A stretch of 64,000 nt of DNA from NCBI GenBank assembly GCA_017849455.1, contig JAFIGX010000003.1:496001-560000 (forward strand), in the 5' to 3' direction. This stretch comes from Pseudobacter sp. Its GTDB lineage: Bacteria; Bacteroidota; Bacteroidia; Chitinophagales; Chitinophagaceae. The position numbers and the translations under genes are program-made. Below, piece after piece: positions 50,731 to 59,493 of the stretch. The notes below the pieces were generated by a model that was given only the letters and a program-made list of their open reading frames with translations, had not been told where the DNA came from and ran no database searches. Numbering within the stretch: the first letter of the stretch is position 1; every line of letters starts with the position of its first letter.

Positions 50731-52770
50731 TTATTGTTTCAGCTCTGTCAATTTTTTCTGCATCCCGAACATTTCGTCCCTTAGCCTGGCTGCTTCCATG
50801 AAATCGAGATCGCGGGCTGCCTTTTCCATATCCTTTTTTACTTTGCTGATGGCTTTTTCCAGTTGCGGAATGGTCTGGTATACGACCTGTTCTTCAGCGG
50901 CCACCGGTACCAGTTCCTCATCGGGCGCCATGGCATAGGGATTCTTGGGGTCATACCCTTTAATATCGAGCACGGATGTTTGAGCAAACACCTGCTCTTT
51001 CGATTTCCTGATGGTCCTGGGAGTGATATTGTGTTCGATATTATAGGCGATCTGTTTTTCACGGCGGCGCAATGTTTCGTCCATCGTACGCTGCATGCTC
51101 TCGGTGATGGAATCGGCATAGAAGATCACCAATCCATCTACATTGCGTGCCGCTCTTCCTGCTGTTTGCGTCAGGGATTTTTCGTTCCTGAGGAAGCCTT
51201 CCTTGTCTGCATCGAGAATGGCCACCAGGGAAACTTCGGGCAGGTCGAGCCCCTCCCGAAGAAGGTTCACGCCCACGAGCACATCGATCTCGCCCAAACG
51301 CAGTTGCCGCAGGATCTCCACCCGTTCGAGGGTATCCACTTCGCTATGGATGTATTTGGATTTGATATTGATACGGTGCAGGTACTTGTCCATTTCTTCG
51401 GCCATGCGTTTGGTAAGGGTGGTCACCAGCACGCGATCACCTTTTTTGACGCGTTTATCGATCTCGTCGAGCAGGTCATCGATCTGGTTGATGCTTGGTC
51501 GCACTTCGATGGGAGGATCGAGCAGTCCGGTTGGTCGCACCACCTGTTCTACCACTACCCCTTCTGTTTTTTCGAGTTCATAATCTCCCGGGGTAGCTGA
51601 AACGAAGATCACCTGGTTGAGCAGGGTTTCGAATTCGTGAAAATTCTGAGGCCGGTTATCGAGAGCGGATGGGAGGCGGAACCCGTAGTCGACGAGCACG
51701 AGCTTCCGGCTCCTGTCGCCACCGTACATGCCGCTTACCTGTGGAACGGTCTGGTGGCTTTCATCGATCACGCAAAGGAAATCGTCCGGGAAATAATCCA
51801 GCAAACAGAAGGGTCTTCCTCCGGGGTTTCGGCGATCGAAGAAACGGGAGTAGTTCTCGACGCCATTACAATAGCCGAGCTCACGGATCATCTCCACATC
51901 ATAATTCACACGTTCGCTCAGCCGCTGTGCCTCTATGAACTTGCCGCTTTTCTTGAAATATTCGACCTGGGCATTGCATTCGTCCTGGATCTCGTAGAGT
52001 ATCTGCTGGATCATATCTTTTGGCGCCAGGTAGAGATTGGCCGGGAAGATGGCCGCTGTTTCCTTGGCGGTAATGCGTTTGCCGGTAGTGATATCGAGCG
52101 TTTCGAGCGATTCTATCTCGTCTCCAAAAAAAGTGACACGCAGACCGAAGTCGAGGTAAGGCAGATTGATATCTACCGTATCTCCTTTTACCCGGAAGGT
52201 GCCGCGTGTGAAATCGGTCTGGGTGCGATTGTACAGCGAGTTCACGAGGGCATGGAGGAATGCCTGCCGGGAGATGGTCTGTCCGCGGTGAATGCGGATG
52301 ATGCTGTTCTCCAGTTCAGCCGGATTGCCCATACCATAAATGCAGCTCACGGAAGCGACCACGATAATATCCCTTCGTCCGCTCAGCAATTCCGAAGTAG
52401 CATGGAGGCGTAGCTTATCGAGCTCGTCATTGATACTAAGGTCTTTTTCGATGTATGTATCGCTGACGGGCATATAGGCTTCGGGCTGGTAATAATCATA
52501 ATAGCTCACGAAATATCCTACTGCATTATCGGGAAAGAATTGTTTGAACTCTCCGTAGAGCTGGGCCACCAGTGTCTTGTTGTGCGTAAGCACGAGTGTA
52601 GGTCTTTGCACATTTTGGATAACGTTGGCAATGGTAAATGTTTTACCGCTGCCTGTTACGCCCAGCAAGGTCTGGTGTTTCTCACCCTGGAGGATCCCTT
52701 CCGTCAATTGACGGATTGCGCCCGGCTGATCGCCTGCCGGGGTATATGGTGCGTGAAGTTTGAATGCCAT
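50731..52770 (-). CDS. uvrB: Excinuclease ABC subunit B
   Basis: UvrB, 679 residues, the damage-verifying helicase-like subunit of nucleotide excision repair. Walker A GVTGSGKTFT, the beta-hairpin region YYDYYQPEAYMP, helicase motifs VGVNLLREGLDLPEVSLVAILDADKEGF and QTAGRAARN, and the C-terminal UVR motif (ARDLDFMEAARLRDEMF) that contacts UvrC are all present. ATG 52770 (MAFKLHAPYTPAGDQ) is the family start. TAAATTTG at 52791-52798 on the minus strand is an exact -7 match. No SOS box was recognised. Confidence 0.97.
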   Translation of the reverse strand: MAFKLHAPYTPAGDQPGAIRQLTEGILQGEKHQTLLGVTGSGKTFTIANVIQNVQRPTLVLTHNKTLVAQLYGEFKQFFPDNAVGYFVSYYDYYQPEAYMPVSDTYIEKDLSINDELDKLRLHATSELLSGRRDIIVVASVSCIYGMGNPAELENSIIRIHRGQTISRQAFLHALVNSLYNRTQTDFTRGTFRVKGDTVDINLPYLDFGLRVTFFGDEIESLETLDITTGKRITAKETAAIFPANLYLAPKDMIQQILYEIQDECNAQVEYFKKSGKFIEAQRLSERVNYDVEMIRELGYCNGVENYSRFFDRRNPGGRPFCLLDYFPDDFLCVIDESHQTVPQVSGMYGGDRSRKLVLVDYGFRLPSALDNRPQNFHEFETLLNQVIFVSATPGDYELEKTEGVVVEQVVRPTGLLDPPIEVRPSINQIDDLLDEIDKRVKKGDRVLVTTLTKRMAEEMDKYLHRINIKSKYIHSEVDTLERVEILRQLRLGEIDVLVGVNLLREGLDLPEVSLVAILDADKEGFLRNEKSLTQTAGRAARNVDGLVIFYADSITESMQRTMDETLRRREKQIAYNIEHNITPRTIRKSKEQVFAQTSVLDIKGYDPKNPYAMAPDEELVPVAAEEQVVYQTIPQLEKAISKVKKDMEKAARDLDFMEAARLRDEMFGMQKKLTELKQ

Positions 52771-52790
52771 AATAGTCAAGGAATAACCTT

Positions 52791-52798
52791 CAAATTTA
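52791..52798 (-). promoter_or_regulatory. -7 element (TAAATTTG) for uvrB
   Basis: An exact TAnnTTTG on the minus strand, 20 bases from the uvrB ATG. The same octamer occurs on the minus strand before recA (56767-56774). Confidence 0.45.
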
Positions 52799-52804
52799 CG
52801 GAAT

Positions 52805-52908
52805 TGTCTGAACTGGGATTAGTGGGATTTATGGGATATGTGGGATAATGTCGAATTTCAGGTCATATCTCACGCATCCCATAAATCCCACTAATCCCAG
52901 TTCAGACA
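52805..52908. repeat. GTCTGAAC-family element: perfect 33-bp inverted repeat
   Basis: Arms 52805-52837 and 52876-52908 are exact reverse complements separated by 38 bases. From the outer ends they read TGTCTGAACTGGGATT with further GGGAT units. The right arm overlaps the last codons of the GNAT gene and supplies its TGA stop. It lies between the GNAT gene and uvrB. Confidence 0.85.
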
Positions 52909-53417
52909 TTGCGGACCCAGAGGTATTCGTCCAGCACGATATTATTCTTGATCACCGATCTTTTGAGAATGGCTTCGAGATGGAATCCGTTTTTTTCTAG
53001 CACTCGCATGGATGGTTTATTTCTTTCGAAAACGGGGGCGTAGATACGACTGATATGGGGAAAGACCTCTGCGACATACTGAAGTAATAGCCCCACTGCC
53101 CTGGTGGCGATGCCCTTGTGCCAGAAGGGTTCGCCAAGGAAATAGCCGATCTCCATATTATTCCTGTGAACATCTATCTGTGGGGTTAAGCCGATGCTGC
53201 CTGCCACCTGTCCATCCACTTCGATGCAGAAATTCAGGGTAGGAAGAATGTTCTTATTGAAGTTGATCCAATCTTCGGCATCTTCAGGAGTATATGGATG
53301 GGGCAACCGGTCACGAAGATTCTGCCAGATATTGAAATTATTGGCGATGGCGGCCAGGGGCTCTTTGTCTTCCTGCTTCCAGGGGCGTATTTTGACTTGC
53401 ATACGCTTATTGACCAT
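52902..53417 (-). CDS. GNAT family N-acetyltransferase
   Basis: A 171-residue single GNAT domain of the RimJ/RimL-like type: IRPWKQEDKEPLAAIAN at the N-terminus, GYFLGEPFWHKGIATRAVGLLL as the acetyl-CoA loop, and RIYAPVFERNKPSMRVLEKNGF. The substrate is unknown. The start may be 53417 or 53402 (MQVKIRPW). It follows mgsA with one base between genes, so the two are co-transcribed. The last codons and stop lie in a repeat arm. Confidence 0.88.
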   Translation of the reverse strand: MVNKRMQVKIRPWKQEDKEPLAAIANNFNIWQNLRDRLPHPYTPEDAEDWINFNKNILPTLNFCIEVDGQVAGSIGLTPQIDVHRNNMEIGYFLGEPFWHKGIATRAVGLLLQYVAEVFPHISRIYAPVFERNKPSMRVLEKNGFHLEAILKRSVIKNNIVLDEYLWVRNV

Positions 53418-53418
53418 T

Positions 53419-53874
53419 CTAATGGATTTTTCGTTTCAGGTATTCTGAATAATCCGGGATATGGACCGTATAATCGTCCTGCATGAGGGGAGAGGTCAGC
53501 ACAAAATCGGCGGTGGCGCGGTCGCAGGCGAGAATGCAATTCCAGGCGATGGCTATGCGCAGCAGGGCTTTCACATCACTATCGTGTGGTTGGGCTTCCA
53601 TGGGGTCCCAGAAAAAAATGAGCACATCGAGCTCACCTTCTGCGATCATGGAACCGATCTGCTGGTCGCCCCCGAGCGGGCCGCTGAGCAATTTTTTGAC
53701 GGGCCTGTCCAGTTGTTCTTCCAGTAATTTGCCGGTGGTGCCTGTGGCGGCCAACTCGTGCCGGGCCAGAACCACCTTATTGAAAACGGCCCAGTCGATG
53801 AGGTCTTTCTTCTTGTTATCGTGCGCTACCAGCGCGATACGCTTCCTGGTGTTCAGTCTCCTGGATTTGATCAT
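53419..53874 (-). CDS. mgsA: Methylglyoxal synthase
   Basis: MgsA, 151 residues, converts dihydroxyacetone phosphate to methylglyoxal and phosphate, a bypass relieving sugar-phosphate stress. Family features: LVAHDNKKKDLIDW, TGTTG phosphate loop, GPLGGDQQIG with the catalytic Asp, and FFWDPMEAQPHDSDVKALLRIA. A glyoxalase is not in the window. Confidence 0.95.
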   Translation of the reverse strand: MIKSRRLNTRKRIALVAHDNKKKDLIDWAVFNKVVLARHELAATGTTGKLLEEQLDRPVKKLLSGPLGGDQQIGSMIAEGELDVLIFFWDPMEAQPHDSDVKALLRIAIAWNCILACDRATADFVLTSPLMQDDYTVHIPDYSEYLKRKIH

Positions 53875-54085
53875 ACAAAGAAATAGTTAAGGGATAAATG
53901 GCAACAATCTATTGAGGTAACTTGTAATGATAGTTATCACTGCATGTGCAGGAAAGGTAACTGGATTTTGAAGAAACTTTAACGGGCTAGCGAATAATTT
54001 TTATCGATCGATGACCGTTTTTCCACATCCGGGCACAGAAATTGTTAATAACTAAGTCCATTTTTTAAGACCCATTAAATTTTTA

Positions 54086-54712
54086 ATGAAGAGAGTATTG
54101 CTGATATGTTGTGTGAGCTTGCTCACGGGGTATTGTATGGCCCAGGAGCAAACGTCGGACCTGCCGGTTCAACGAGTGCCCGAACTGGATTCCGCGATAT
54201 TCATTTCAGACCTCGTACCAGTGATCAGGGAGAATAATAAAGTGGTGTTGAACTGGCGACTGAACAATATCAGCAAGGCGGATTTTGTGGCGGTAGAGCG
54301 GGGAAGCAATGGCCACGACTTCGAGGTGGTGGCAGTATTGAAGCAGGCGCCGACAGACCAGTGGTATGAATGGGTGGATGATGCGCCGGCGAAGGGCCGC
54401 AATTTATACCGGATCCGTTTTGCCGGGAGGAATGGGCCTGAGCAATATTCAAAAGTAGTATCTACAATGATAGCCGGTGATATCTCCTTCCGGTTTTATC
54501 CCAATCCGGTCGATAATATCCTGATAATCCGCTCGGAAACTCCTGCCGAGATCCAGATCATCGATGCGGGGGGTAAGATCAGGATCAGCCAGGGCCGGTT
54601 TGTTGGTCTGCAGACCCTGAATGTATCGGGCCTTGAGAAAGGCATCTATTTATTACGGGTGAACAACCGGGTAACGGGCACCATCTTCCAGGAAAGGTTA
54701 CTGAAGAATTGA
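54086..54712 (+). CDS. T9SS-sorted surface or secreted protein
   Basis: 208 residues: a signal peptide (MKRVLLICCVSLLTGYCMAQ), a fibronectin-III-like middle (NKVVLNWRLNNISKADFVAVERGSNG..) and a C-terminal type A sorting domain (FRFYPNPVDNILIIRSE, VSGLEKGIYLLRV). The YPNP motif and GIYLL near the end are the hallmarks of cargo secreted by the type IX system. The passenger is short with no catalytic signature. Confidence 0.88.
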   Translation: MKRVLLICCVSLLTGYCMAQEQTSDLPVQRVPELDSAIFISDLVPVIRENNKVVLNWRLNNISKADFVAVERGSNGHDFEVVAVLKQAPTDQWYEWVDDAPAKGRNLYRIRFAGRNGPEQYSKVVSTMIAGDISFRFYPNPVDNILIIRSETPAEIQIIDAGGKIRISQGRFVGLQTLNVSGLEKGIYLLRVNNRVTGTIFQERLLKN

Positions 54713-55060
54713 TTAATGTCAATTCCTTGACCGTATTTTTACTATTACCACAAAATGGTATTGCAGATATCAAATTTCACCCTTATTTTTACTTTGGTTT
54801 TTCATAGGATATTGGATTTTAAAGCGGGGTTGAATGTCTATTCAGACCCCTTTTTTTTTCTCTCTCCCACCAACAGTTCCTGCAAACAAACACCACGATC
54901 AATTCTATTTCCGTGCGCTATTGTGATTCTCCGCACCTGTCGTATACCTATGACCGGTAGTTATTTGTTTTCGTGCTTCTGAAATCCCTGGTTCTGATTG
55001 GCAGCAATAGCGCATCATGCGCTGGCTGGTATCGATGATCAATAATCAAAACCATATACT
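54713..55060. other. Intergenic stretch with terminator
   Basis: 348 bases. Apart from the terminator at 54827-54860 nothing recognisable was found; the following 200 bases hold no repeat or clear -7 element for the next gene. Confidence 0.5.
54827..54860 (+). terminator. Rho-independent terminator of the T9SS cargo gene
   Basis: GGGGT-TGAAT / ATTCA-G-ACCCC around GTCT with one bulge, followed by nine T. It lies 115 bases behind the stop, so the mRNA has a long 3' tail. Confidence 0.85.
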
Positions 55061-55546
55061 ATGCATCGTCGTCGTTTCTTATATCAATCGGGGATGGTAC
55101 TGCCCGCTATTTTACTGGCGCCAGCGGTCTATGCATCGGAAAGCGCCAGTCGGTTACCTGTATTGCTGATCAGGGATGATGAGACCCGTGACGGGGATTT
55201 GGTGGAAGCGGCTTTTTCAGCTGATGGGAGAGAGCTGAGGGTGGCCGACCTTCGTGATGTGAAGGAGCTGAAGTATGCCAGGGAAGGCTTTCATGTAACA
55301 CTGGGAGATGGCAGGAGATACCTGGCCGGGAGCCTGGCATTGCAGACAGTGTATGCTGTCGATGCGATGACACAGACAGTAACGATTGGTGGGGAAGGGA
55401 AAAAGTTTAGCGTACCATTCGGCGGGGGAGCTCTGCGGCAAGGAGCAGTACCGGCATTCTGGTCTTTCAATACGGAGCATTTCAGGAAGGAGGAGGCGAT
55501 GTCTTTTATGAGAAGGGAAGGGCCGGCTTTCTGTTGTATTTCGTGA
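55061..55546 (+). CDS. Exported protein with Tat-like signal
   Basis: 161 residues. The N-terminus MHRRRFLYQSGMVLPAILLAPAVYA combines an RRRFL twin-arginine-type motif with an AxA cleavage site, so Tat export is likely. The mature part is short, beta-rich and contains no recognised domain or metal-ligand set. Surrounded by terminators, it is monocistronic. Confidence 0.65.
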   Translation: MHRRRFLYQSGMVLPAILLAPAVYASESASRLPVLLIRDDETRDGDLVEAAFSADGRELRVADLRDVKELKYAREGFHVTLGDGRRYLAGSLALQTVYAVDAMTQTVTIGGEGKKFSVPFGGGALRQGAVPAFWSFNTEHFRKEEAMSFMRREGPAFCCIS

Positions 55547-55582
55547 AGCGTATGGAGAAATTGGGTTGAATAGGTAGCAGAA

Positions 55583-55609
55583 TAAAAAAAACCGGCCATT
55601 GCTGGCCGG
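55583..55609 (-). terminator. Rho-independent terminator of recA
   Basis: A perfect 7-4-7 hairpin CCGGCCA-TTGC-TGGCCGG (55592-55609), followed on the minus strand by TTTTTTTTATT, about 115 bases past the recA stop. Confidence 0.85.
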
Positions 55610-55724
55610 CTGTATTTACTAACCCGTCTAAAAACTCGTTTTGAATACTAAGTACAACTAATGGCCGGTTTGACCATTGGGCAATACCGTTGTATCATAC
55701 TACGATTTTAAAACAAATCGCAAC

Positions 55725-56744
55725 TTACGACGCCGTCTGCATCTCCTTGATCTTCTCCCTGATCTTCGTCTCGATCTCATTCGACAACTCAGGGTTATCA
55801 TGCAATAATTGCTTCACCGCATCACGGCCCTGACCTAACTTATCACTGCTATAGCTGAACCAGCTACCGCTTTTCTGAATGATCCCCAGTTCCACGCCCA
55901 TATCGATGATCTCACCGGTTTTGGAAATTCCTTCTCCGAATACGATATCGAATTCAGCACTGCGGAAAGGGGGAGCTACTTTATTCTTTACCACTTTTAC
56001 TTTAACACGGTTACCGACTGCTTCATCACCATCCTTGATCTGCGCCATGCGGCGGATATCCAAACGTACCGTAGCATAGAACTTCAGGGCATTGCCACCG
56101 GTGGTGGTTTCGGGATTGCCGAACATCACCCCGATCTTCTCCCGCAACTGGTTGATGAAAATACAGATGGTGTTGGTCTTATTGATAGTGGCTGTCAGCT
56201 TTCTCAATGCCTGCGACATCAGACGGGCCTGCAAGCCCATTTTGCTGTCGCCCATTTCACCTTCCAGTTCTCCTTTCGGCACCAGGGCTGCCACTGAATC
56301 GATCACTACCACATCGAGCGCACCGGAAAGGATCAGGCGGTCGGCGATCTCCAGGGCCTGCTCACCATAATCCGGTTGGGAGATCAGGAGGTTGTCCACA
56401 TCCACGCCCAGTTTACGGGCATAAGCACTGTCGAACGCATGCTCCGCATCGATAATGGCGCACATGCCGCCTTTCTTTTGTGATTCTGCGATAGCATGGA
56501 TGGCGATGGTGGTCTTACCGGATGATTCCGGCCCATAAATTTCTACGATGCGCCCACGTGGAAAACCACCTACGCCCAGTGCGGAATCCAGGCCGATAGA
56601 GCCGGTGGAGACCACTTCAATGGGGTCCTGCGATTTTTCATTCATCATCATCACGCTGCCTTTACCAAAGTCTTTTTCGATCTTGTCGATCGTCAGCTTG
56701 AGTGCTTTGAGCTTCTCGTTGTTGCCGGAATTATCTTTAGACAT
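55725..56744 (-). CDS. recA: Recombinase RecA
   Basis: RecA, 339 residues, forms the ATP-dependent filament for homologous recombination and SOS induction. Walker [21 protein letters not shown], the L2-type [22 protein letters not shown], and the C-terminal acidic tail match the family. No LexA-type SOS box is evident upstream; a TAAATTTG element on the minus strand (56767-56774) sits 22 bases from the start. Confidence 0.98.
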   Translation of the reverse strand: MSKDNSGNNEKLKALKLTIDKIEKDFGKGSVMMMNEKSQDPIEVVSTGSIGLDSALGVGGFPRGRIVEIYGPESSGKTTIAIHAIAESQKKGGMCAIIDAEHAFDSAYARKLGVDVDNLLISQPDYGEQALEIADRLILSGALDVVVIDSVAALVPKGELEGEMGDSKMGLQARLMSQALRKLTATINKTNTICIFINQLREKIGVMFGNPETTTGGNALKFYATVRLDIRRMAQIKDGDEAVGNRVKVKVVKNKVAPPFRSAEFDIVFGEGISKTGEIIDMGVELGIIQKSGSWFSYSSDKLGQGRDAVKQLLHDNPELSNEIETKIREKIKEMQTAS

Positions 56745-56892
56745 AATGGGTTGTTTTTTTATACATCAAATTTACCGAATGCCAAAAGTAGGGAAAATTA
56801 TCTTATCAACACTAATTATTTTAGTATTATTTCACTAATTATTTTGGGTGAGGGCGAAACGATCCACCAGTAAGGATTTTTTGACACATTTA

Positions 56893-57000
56893 AAACAAAA
56901 AGCCCTGCTGCGGTCGGCAACAGGGCATCACAGAAATTTTCTGTGTAAAGAACTGTTCAGAAAAGGCGATGGCTGAAAACAGTACAAATTGACTATAAAA
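56893..57000 (-). ncRNA. Candidate minus-strand small RNA
   Basis: Three consecutive stems on the minus strand: ACTGTTTTCAG / CTGAACAGT (56952-56983), CACAGAAA-x-TTTCTGTG (56929-56945) and a terminator GCCCTG / CAGGGC (56902-56926) followed by TTTTTGTTTT. No minus-strand protein gene lies upstream for this terminator to serve, so an independent short transcript is implied. The 5' end is undetermined and no known RNA family was recognised. Confidence 0.4.
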
Positions 57001-57203
57001 ATACCTTTCCGTCAATACCACTTTGTGGTAGTTTTAAAAAATGATGGTCTACATCAATGATATTAATCCGCTTTATTATTTGTTTACCTGAAATGACCAT
57101 TTCTTCTAAAGTATTTCATCCGGAACTCCCTCCTTTTTGAATTAAAATCATCTTAAATTCAGACCTTAACTAATTGTTCAGCAACAATTTTATATCGATG
57201 CCC

Positions 57204-57211
57204 TACCTTTG
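57204..57211 (+). promoter_or_regulatory. -7 element (TACCTTTG) for the OmpA-like gene
   Basis: An exact TAnnTTTG match predicting a leader of about 93 nt before the ATG at 57310, long compared with other genes here. Confidence 0.5.
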
Positions 57212-57309
57212 AGCCCCCCGACAGGCATGGAACTTGCGAGGCATTTTCTGAGAGACACAGTTGCAGCTATGCATGGAAGGATGTATATTTCTCATTTAAA
57301 ACCATTTAT

Positions 57310-58179
57310 ATGAAGCTCAGACAAGTAGCATTACTGGCAGCATCAGCCCCTATCCTGTTGTTTTCCTGCGTAAGCCCCAAGAAGCTCAAGGAAGAGCAGG
57401 CTAAATACAACACCCTCAACGACTCCTACACCAAATTGCAGGGCGATCTGAAAAACTGCGAAGACCAAAAAGCAGAAGAAGCCCGCAGAAAAGCTGCCCT
57501 TCAAAATGATATCGATAACCTGAATAAACAGGTCGCTTTCCTGAAAGAAAATAATACACAGGCCCTGAAACAACTGCAGGACCTCTCCGTTATTTCCAGC
57601 TCTCAGGCAGAAAGCATCAAGAAGTCGCTCGACAATATCGGCGCTAAAGATGCCTATATCCAAACACTCCAGCAGGCCATGGCCCGCAAAGATTCACTGA
57701 ATATGCGTTTGGTGATGAACCTGAAGGGCGCTATCGGCAACCTGGACGATAAGGATATCAATATCAAAGTCGATAAAGGTGTTGTATACATCGATATCTC
57801 CGATAAACTCCTCTTCAAGAGCGGAAGCTATGAGGTAACCGATAAGGCCAAAGAAGTGCTCGGCAAAGTAGCTGCCGTACTGAAGAACCAGCCGGATATC
57901 GAGTTCATGGTGGAAGGACATACAGATAATGTACCTTTTGCTTCCCGTGGGCTGTTGCTCGATAACTGGGACCTTTCCGTTAAACGCTCCACGTCCGTGA
58001 TCCGCATCCTGCAAAAACAATATGGACTGGATCCTGCCAAGATGGCCGCAGCCGGTAGAAGTGAATATGTACCTGTCACATCCAACGATACCCCGGACGG
58101 CAAAGCCGCCAACCGCAGAACAAGGATCGTGATCCTGCCTCAGCTCGACCAGTTCTTCAAGCTGCTGGAAAAACAATAG
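57310..58179 (+). CDS. OmpA-like lipoprotein with coiled coil
   Basis: 289 residues: a lipoprotein signal (RQVALLAASAPILLFSCVSP), a long heptad-rich coiled coil (residues 25-125), and a C-terminal OmpA domain with VEGHTDNVPF, NWDLSVKRSTSVI and GRSEYVPV..NRRTRIVI that binds peptidoglycan. It probably tethers the outer membrane to the wall, in the manner of Pal or motility/gliding OmpA proteins. It has its own promoter and terminator. Confidence 0.9.
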   Translation: MKLRQVALLAASAPILLFSCVSPKKLKEEQAKYNTLNDSYTKLQGDLKNCEDQKAEEARRKAALQNDIDNLNKQVAFLKENNTQALKQLQDLSVISSSQAESIKKSLDNIGAKDAYIQTLQQAMARKDSLNMRLVMNLKGAIGNLDDKDINIKVDKGVVYIDISDKLLFKSGSYEVTDKAKEVLGKVAAVLKNQPDIEFMVEGHTDNVPFASRGLLLDNWDLSVKRSTSVIRILQKQYGLDPAKMAAAGRSEYVPVTSNDTPDGKAANRRTRIVILPQLDQFFKLLEKQ

Positions 58180-58204
58180 TAATTTTTCATTGTAACAAAA
58201 TAGA

Positions 58205-58238
58205 AAGCCATTCCTGCAAAGGGGTGGCTTCTTTTTTT
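58205..58238 (+). terminator. Rho-independent terminator of the OmpA-like gene
   Basis: AAGCCA / TGGCTT (58205-58210, 58225-58230) with an inner CC/GG pair, followed by CTTTTTTT; it abuts the end of the convergent hydrolase gene. Confidence 0.8.
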
Positions 58239-58923
58239 AGGAGAGGAACCGGATGATCATGGAGGATAGTATAGGAATATCCGTCTGCTCCAACGGATGC
58301 GGCGTTCCCGGAAGGATGCCCAACTGGGCAGCAGGCAATTCCTTATAGATACGGGCAGTTTCTTCCATCGGCACCATTTTGTCCCGATCTCCCTGCAGAA
58401 GCAGTACTGGCGTTTTTACCTGCTGCCGATCTGGCGATGAGACCGGATTACCAGTGCCCATCACCGTTAGCATGGAAGCCGTTCGTTGCAATACTTCCTT
58501 CCAGTCGACCGGCGCATGCGCCTGCTTCAGTTGCTCAGCCAGGACAGGAGCTTTTTCCAAAATATTTACGGTATTGAACATTTTTTGCTGTGCTGCCGCA
58601 GTAGGCTCATCCCATTCAAATTTGGTGGCCAGCGTAATGAGCTTTGTGATCTTCTCCGGGTGATGCCTGGCAATATACATACCCACATATCCCCCCATAC
58701 TATATCCGAAAATAGGCAGGGGCCCCAGTTGCTTCGATTCCATATAACGCAGTACATCTGCTGCAAACAGCTCGATGGAAAATGGCTGCCCGGGCAATGG
58801 CTCGCCGCCATGTCCGCTGAAGTTCAGGCAATGGGTCTGAAAATGTTGTTCCAGGCTTTTTGAAAGAGGGGCCATTTGTTGTTTGGAACCGATAGCACCA
58901 TGTAACAGCAAGAGTGGCTGCAT
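58237..58923 (-). CDS. Alpha/beta hydrolase
   Basis: 228 residues with the classical fold: LLLLHGAIGSKQQM (oxyanion strand), nucleophile elbow GYSMGG, acid in GDRDKMVP and a C-terminal PHPLEQ His. It resembles MenH/BioH-type small esterases; the substrate is unknown. ATG 58923 is chosen because an upstream extension would overlap the neighbouring gene. Confidence 0.87.
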   Translation of the reverse strand: MQPLLLLHGAIGSKQQMAPLSKSLEQHFQTHCLNFSGHGGEPLPGQPFSIELFAADVLRYMESKQLGPLPIFGYSMGGYVGMYIARHHPEKITKLITLATKFEWDEPTAAAQQKMFNTVNILEKAPVLAEQLKQAHAPVDWKEVLQRTASMLTVMGTGNPVSSPDRQQVKTPVLLLQGDRDKMVPMEETARIYKELPAAQLGILPGTPHPLEQTDIPILSSMIIRFLS

Positions 58924-58955
58924 AGGCAAAAGATCATAGGGTACGGACCAAACAA

Positions 58956-59405
58956 TTATTTGAGTAGGCTCAATGCATTCAGCCAGCCTTCGCGTTTGCC
59001 GGCCCATCCACTTGTCATGGCTTCCGGTTTCAATCCACCTTCCAGGTTCTTCAGTAAACCGGTGGCGTCCGTGATCGTTTTCACGGTGTTGGCGCCCGAG
59101 ACCAGGCTGCTTACGTCGAAACCTTGTTTGAACATACCGGGCTTGATGAAACCTGTCAGCGATGAAATGCTTTTGGCCATACCGATAGCGTCGGTGACCT
59201 TGCCGGCTGCGCTTAGCCAGTTGGTCTTACCACCGCTTGCCCAGTTTCCCAGGAAAGATGTGGGTTTGATGGCCCCTGCCAGTTGTGTGAGCAGGCTTCC
59301 GGCATTTACCTTGCCGGAGGCTTTGGAGAGAACATCTTTCAATTGGGCCTGGCTGCTGGAAACGCCCAGCCCGATGAGGAGGACGGAGAGGAGAATAGTT
59401 TTCAT
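58956..59405 (-). CDS. Small exported protein of unknown function
   Basis: 149 residues with a signal peptide (MKTILLSVLLIGLGVSSSQA) and a mature part dominated by short helices with Gly/Ser breaks (VLSKASGKVNAGSLLTQLAGAI, FLGNWASGGKTNWLSAAG). A TACATTTG -7 element on the minus strand (59421-59428) predicts a leader of about 10 nt. No family was recognised. Confidence 0.7.
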   Translation of the reverse strand: MKTILLSVLLIGLGVSSSQAQLKDVLSKASGKVNAGSLLTQLAGAIKPTSFLGNWASGGKTNWLSAAGKVTDAIGMAKSISSLTGFIKPGMFKQGFDVSSLVSGANTVKTITDATGLLKNLEGGLKPEAMTSGWAGKREGWLNALSLLK

Positions 59406-59493
59406 AAAAAGCTATTTTTACAAATGTACACTTTCGGCTATATGTTAGGCTATTCCTCCGGGTTATATTTATACTGCTTAACAAATTATCCTG

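Larger units (their letters stand above)
56745..57309. other. Gene-free region with hairpin cluster and promoter
   Basis: 565 bases between divergent recA and the OmpA-like gene. The part near recA carries a candidate small RNA (56893-57000); a perfect 6-3-6 palindrome TACCAC-TTT-GTGGTA is at 57016-57030; a TACCTTTG -7 element for the OmpA-like gene is at 57204-57211. The AT-rich remainder shows nothing else. Confidence 0.55.

Noticed and set aside
50566..50784. 72-codon plus-strand frame before uvrB
   Set aside because: It overlaps the uvrB 3' end and has no membrane or domain logic; the 30-residue minus-strand frame is the better candidate.
56893..57000. Reading the hairpin cluster as tmRNA or 6S RNA
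   Set aside because: No tRNA-like acceptor arm or resume codon frame and no recognisable 6S bubble; left as an unclassified candidate.
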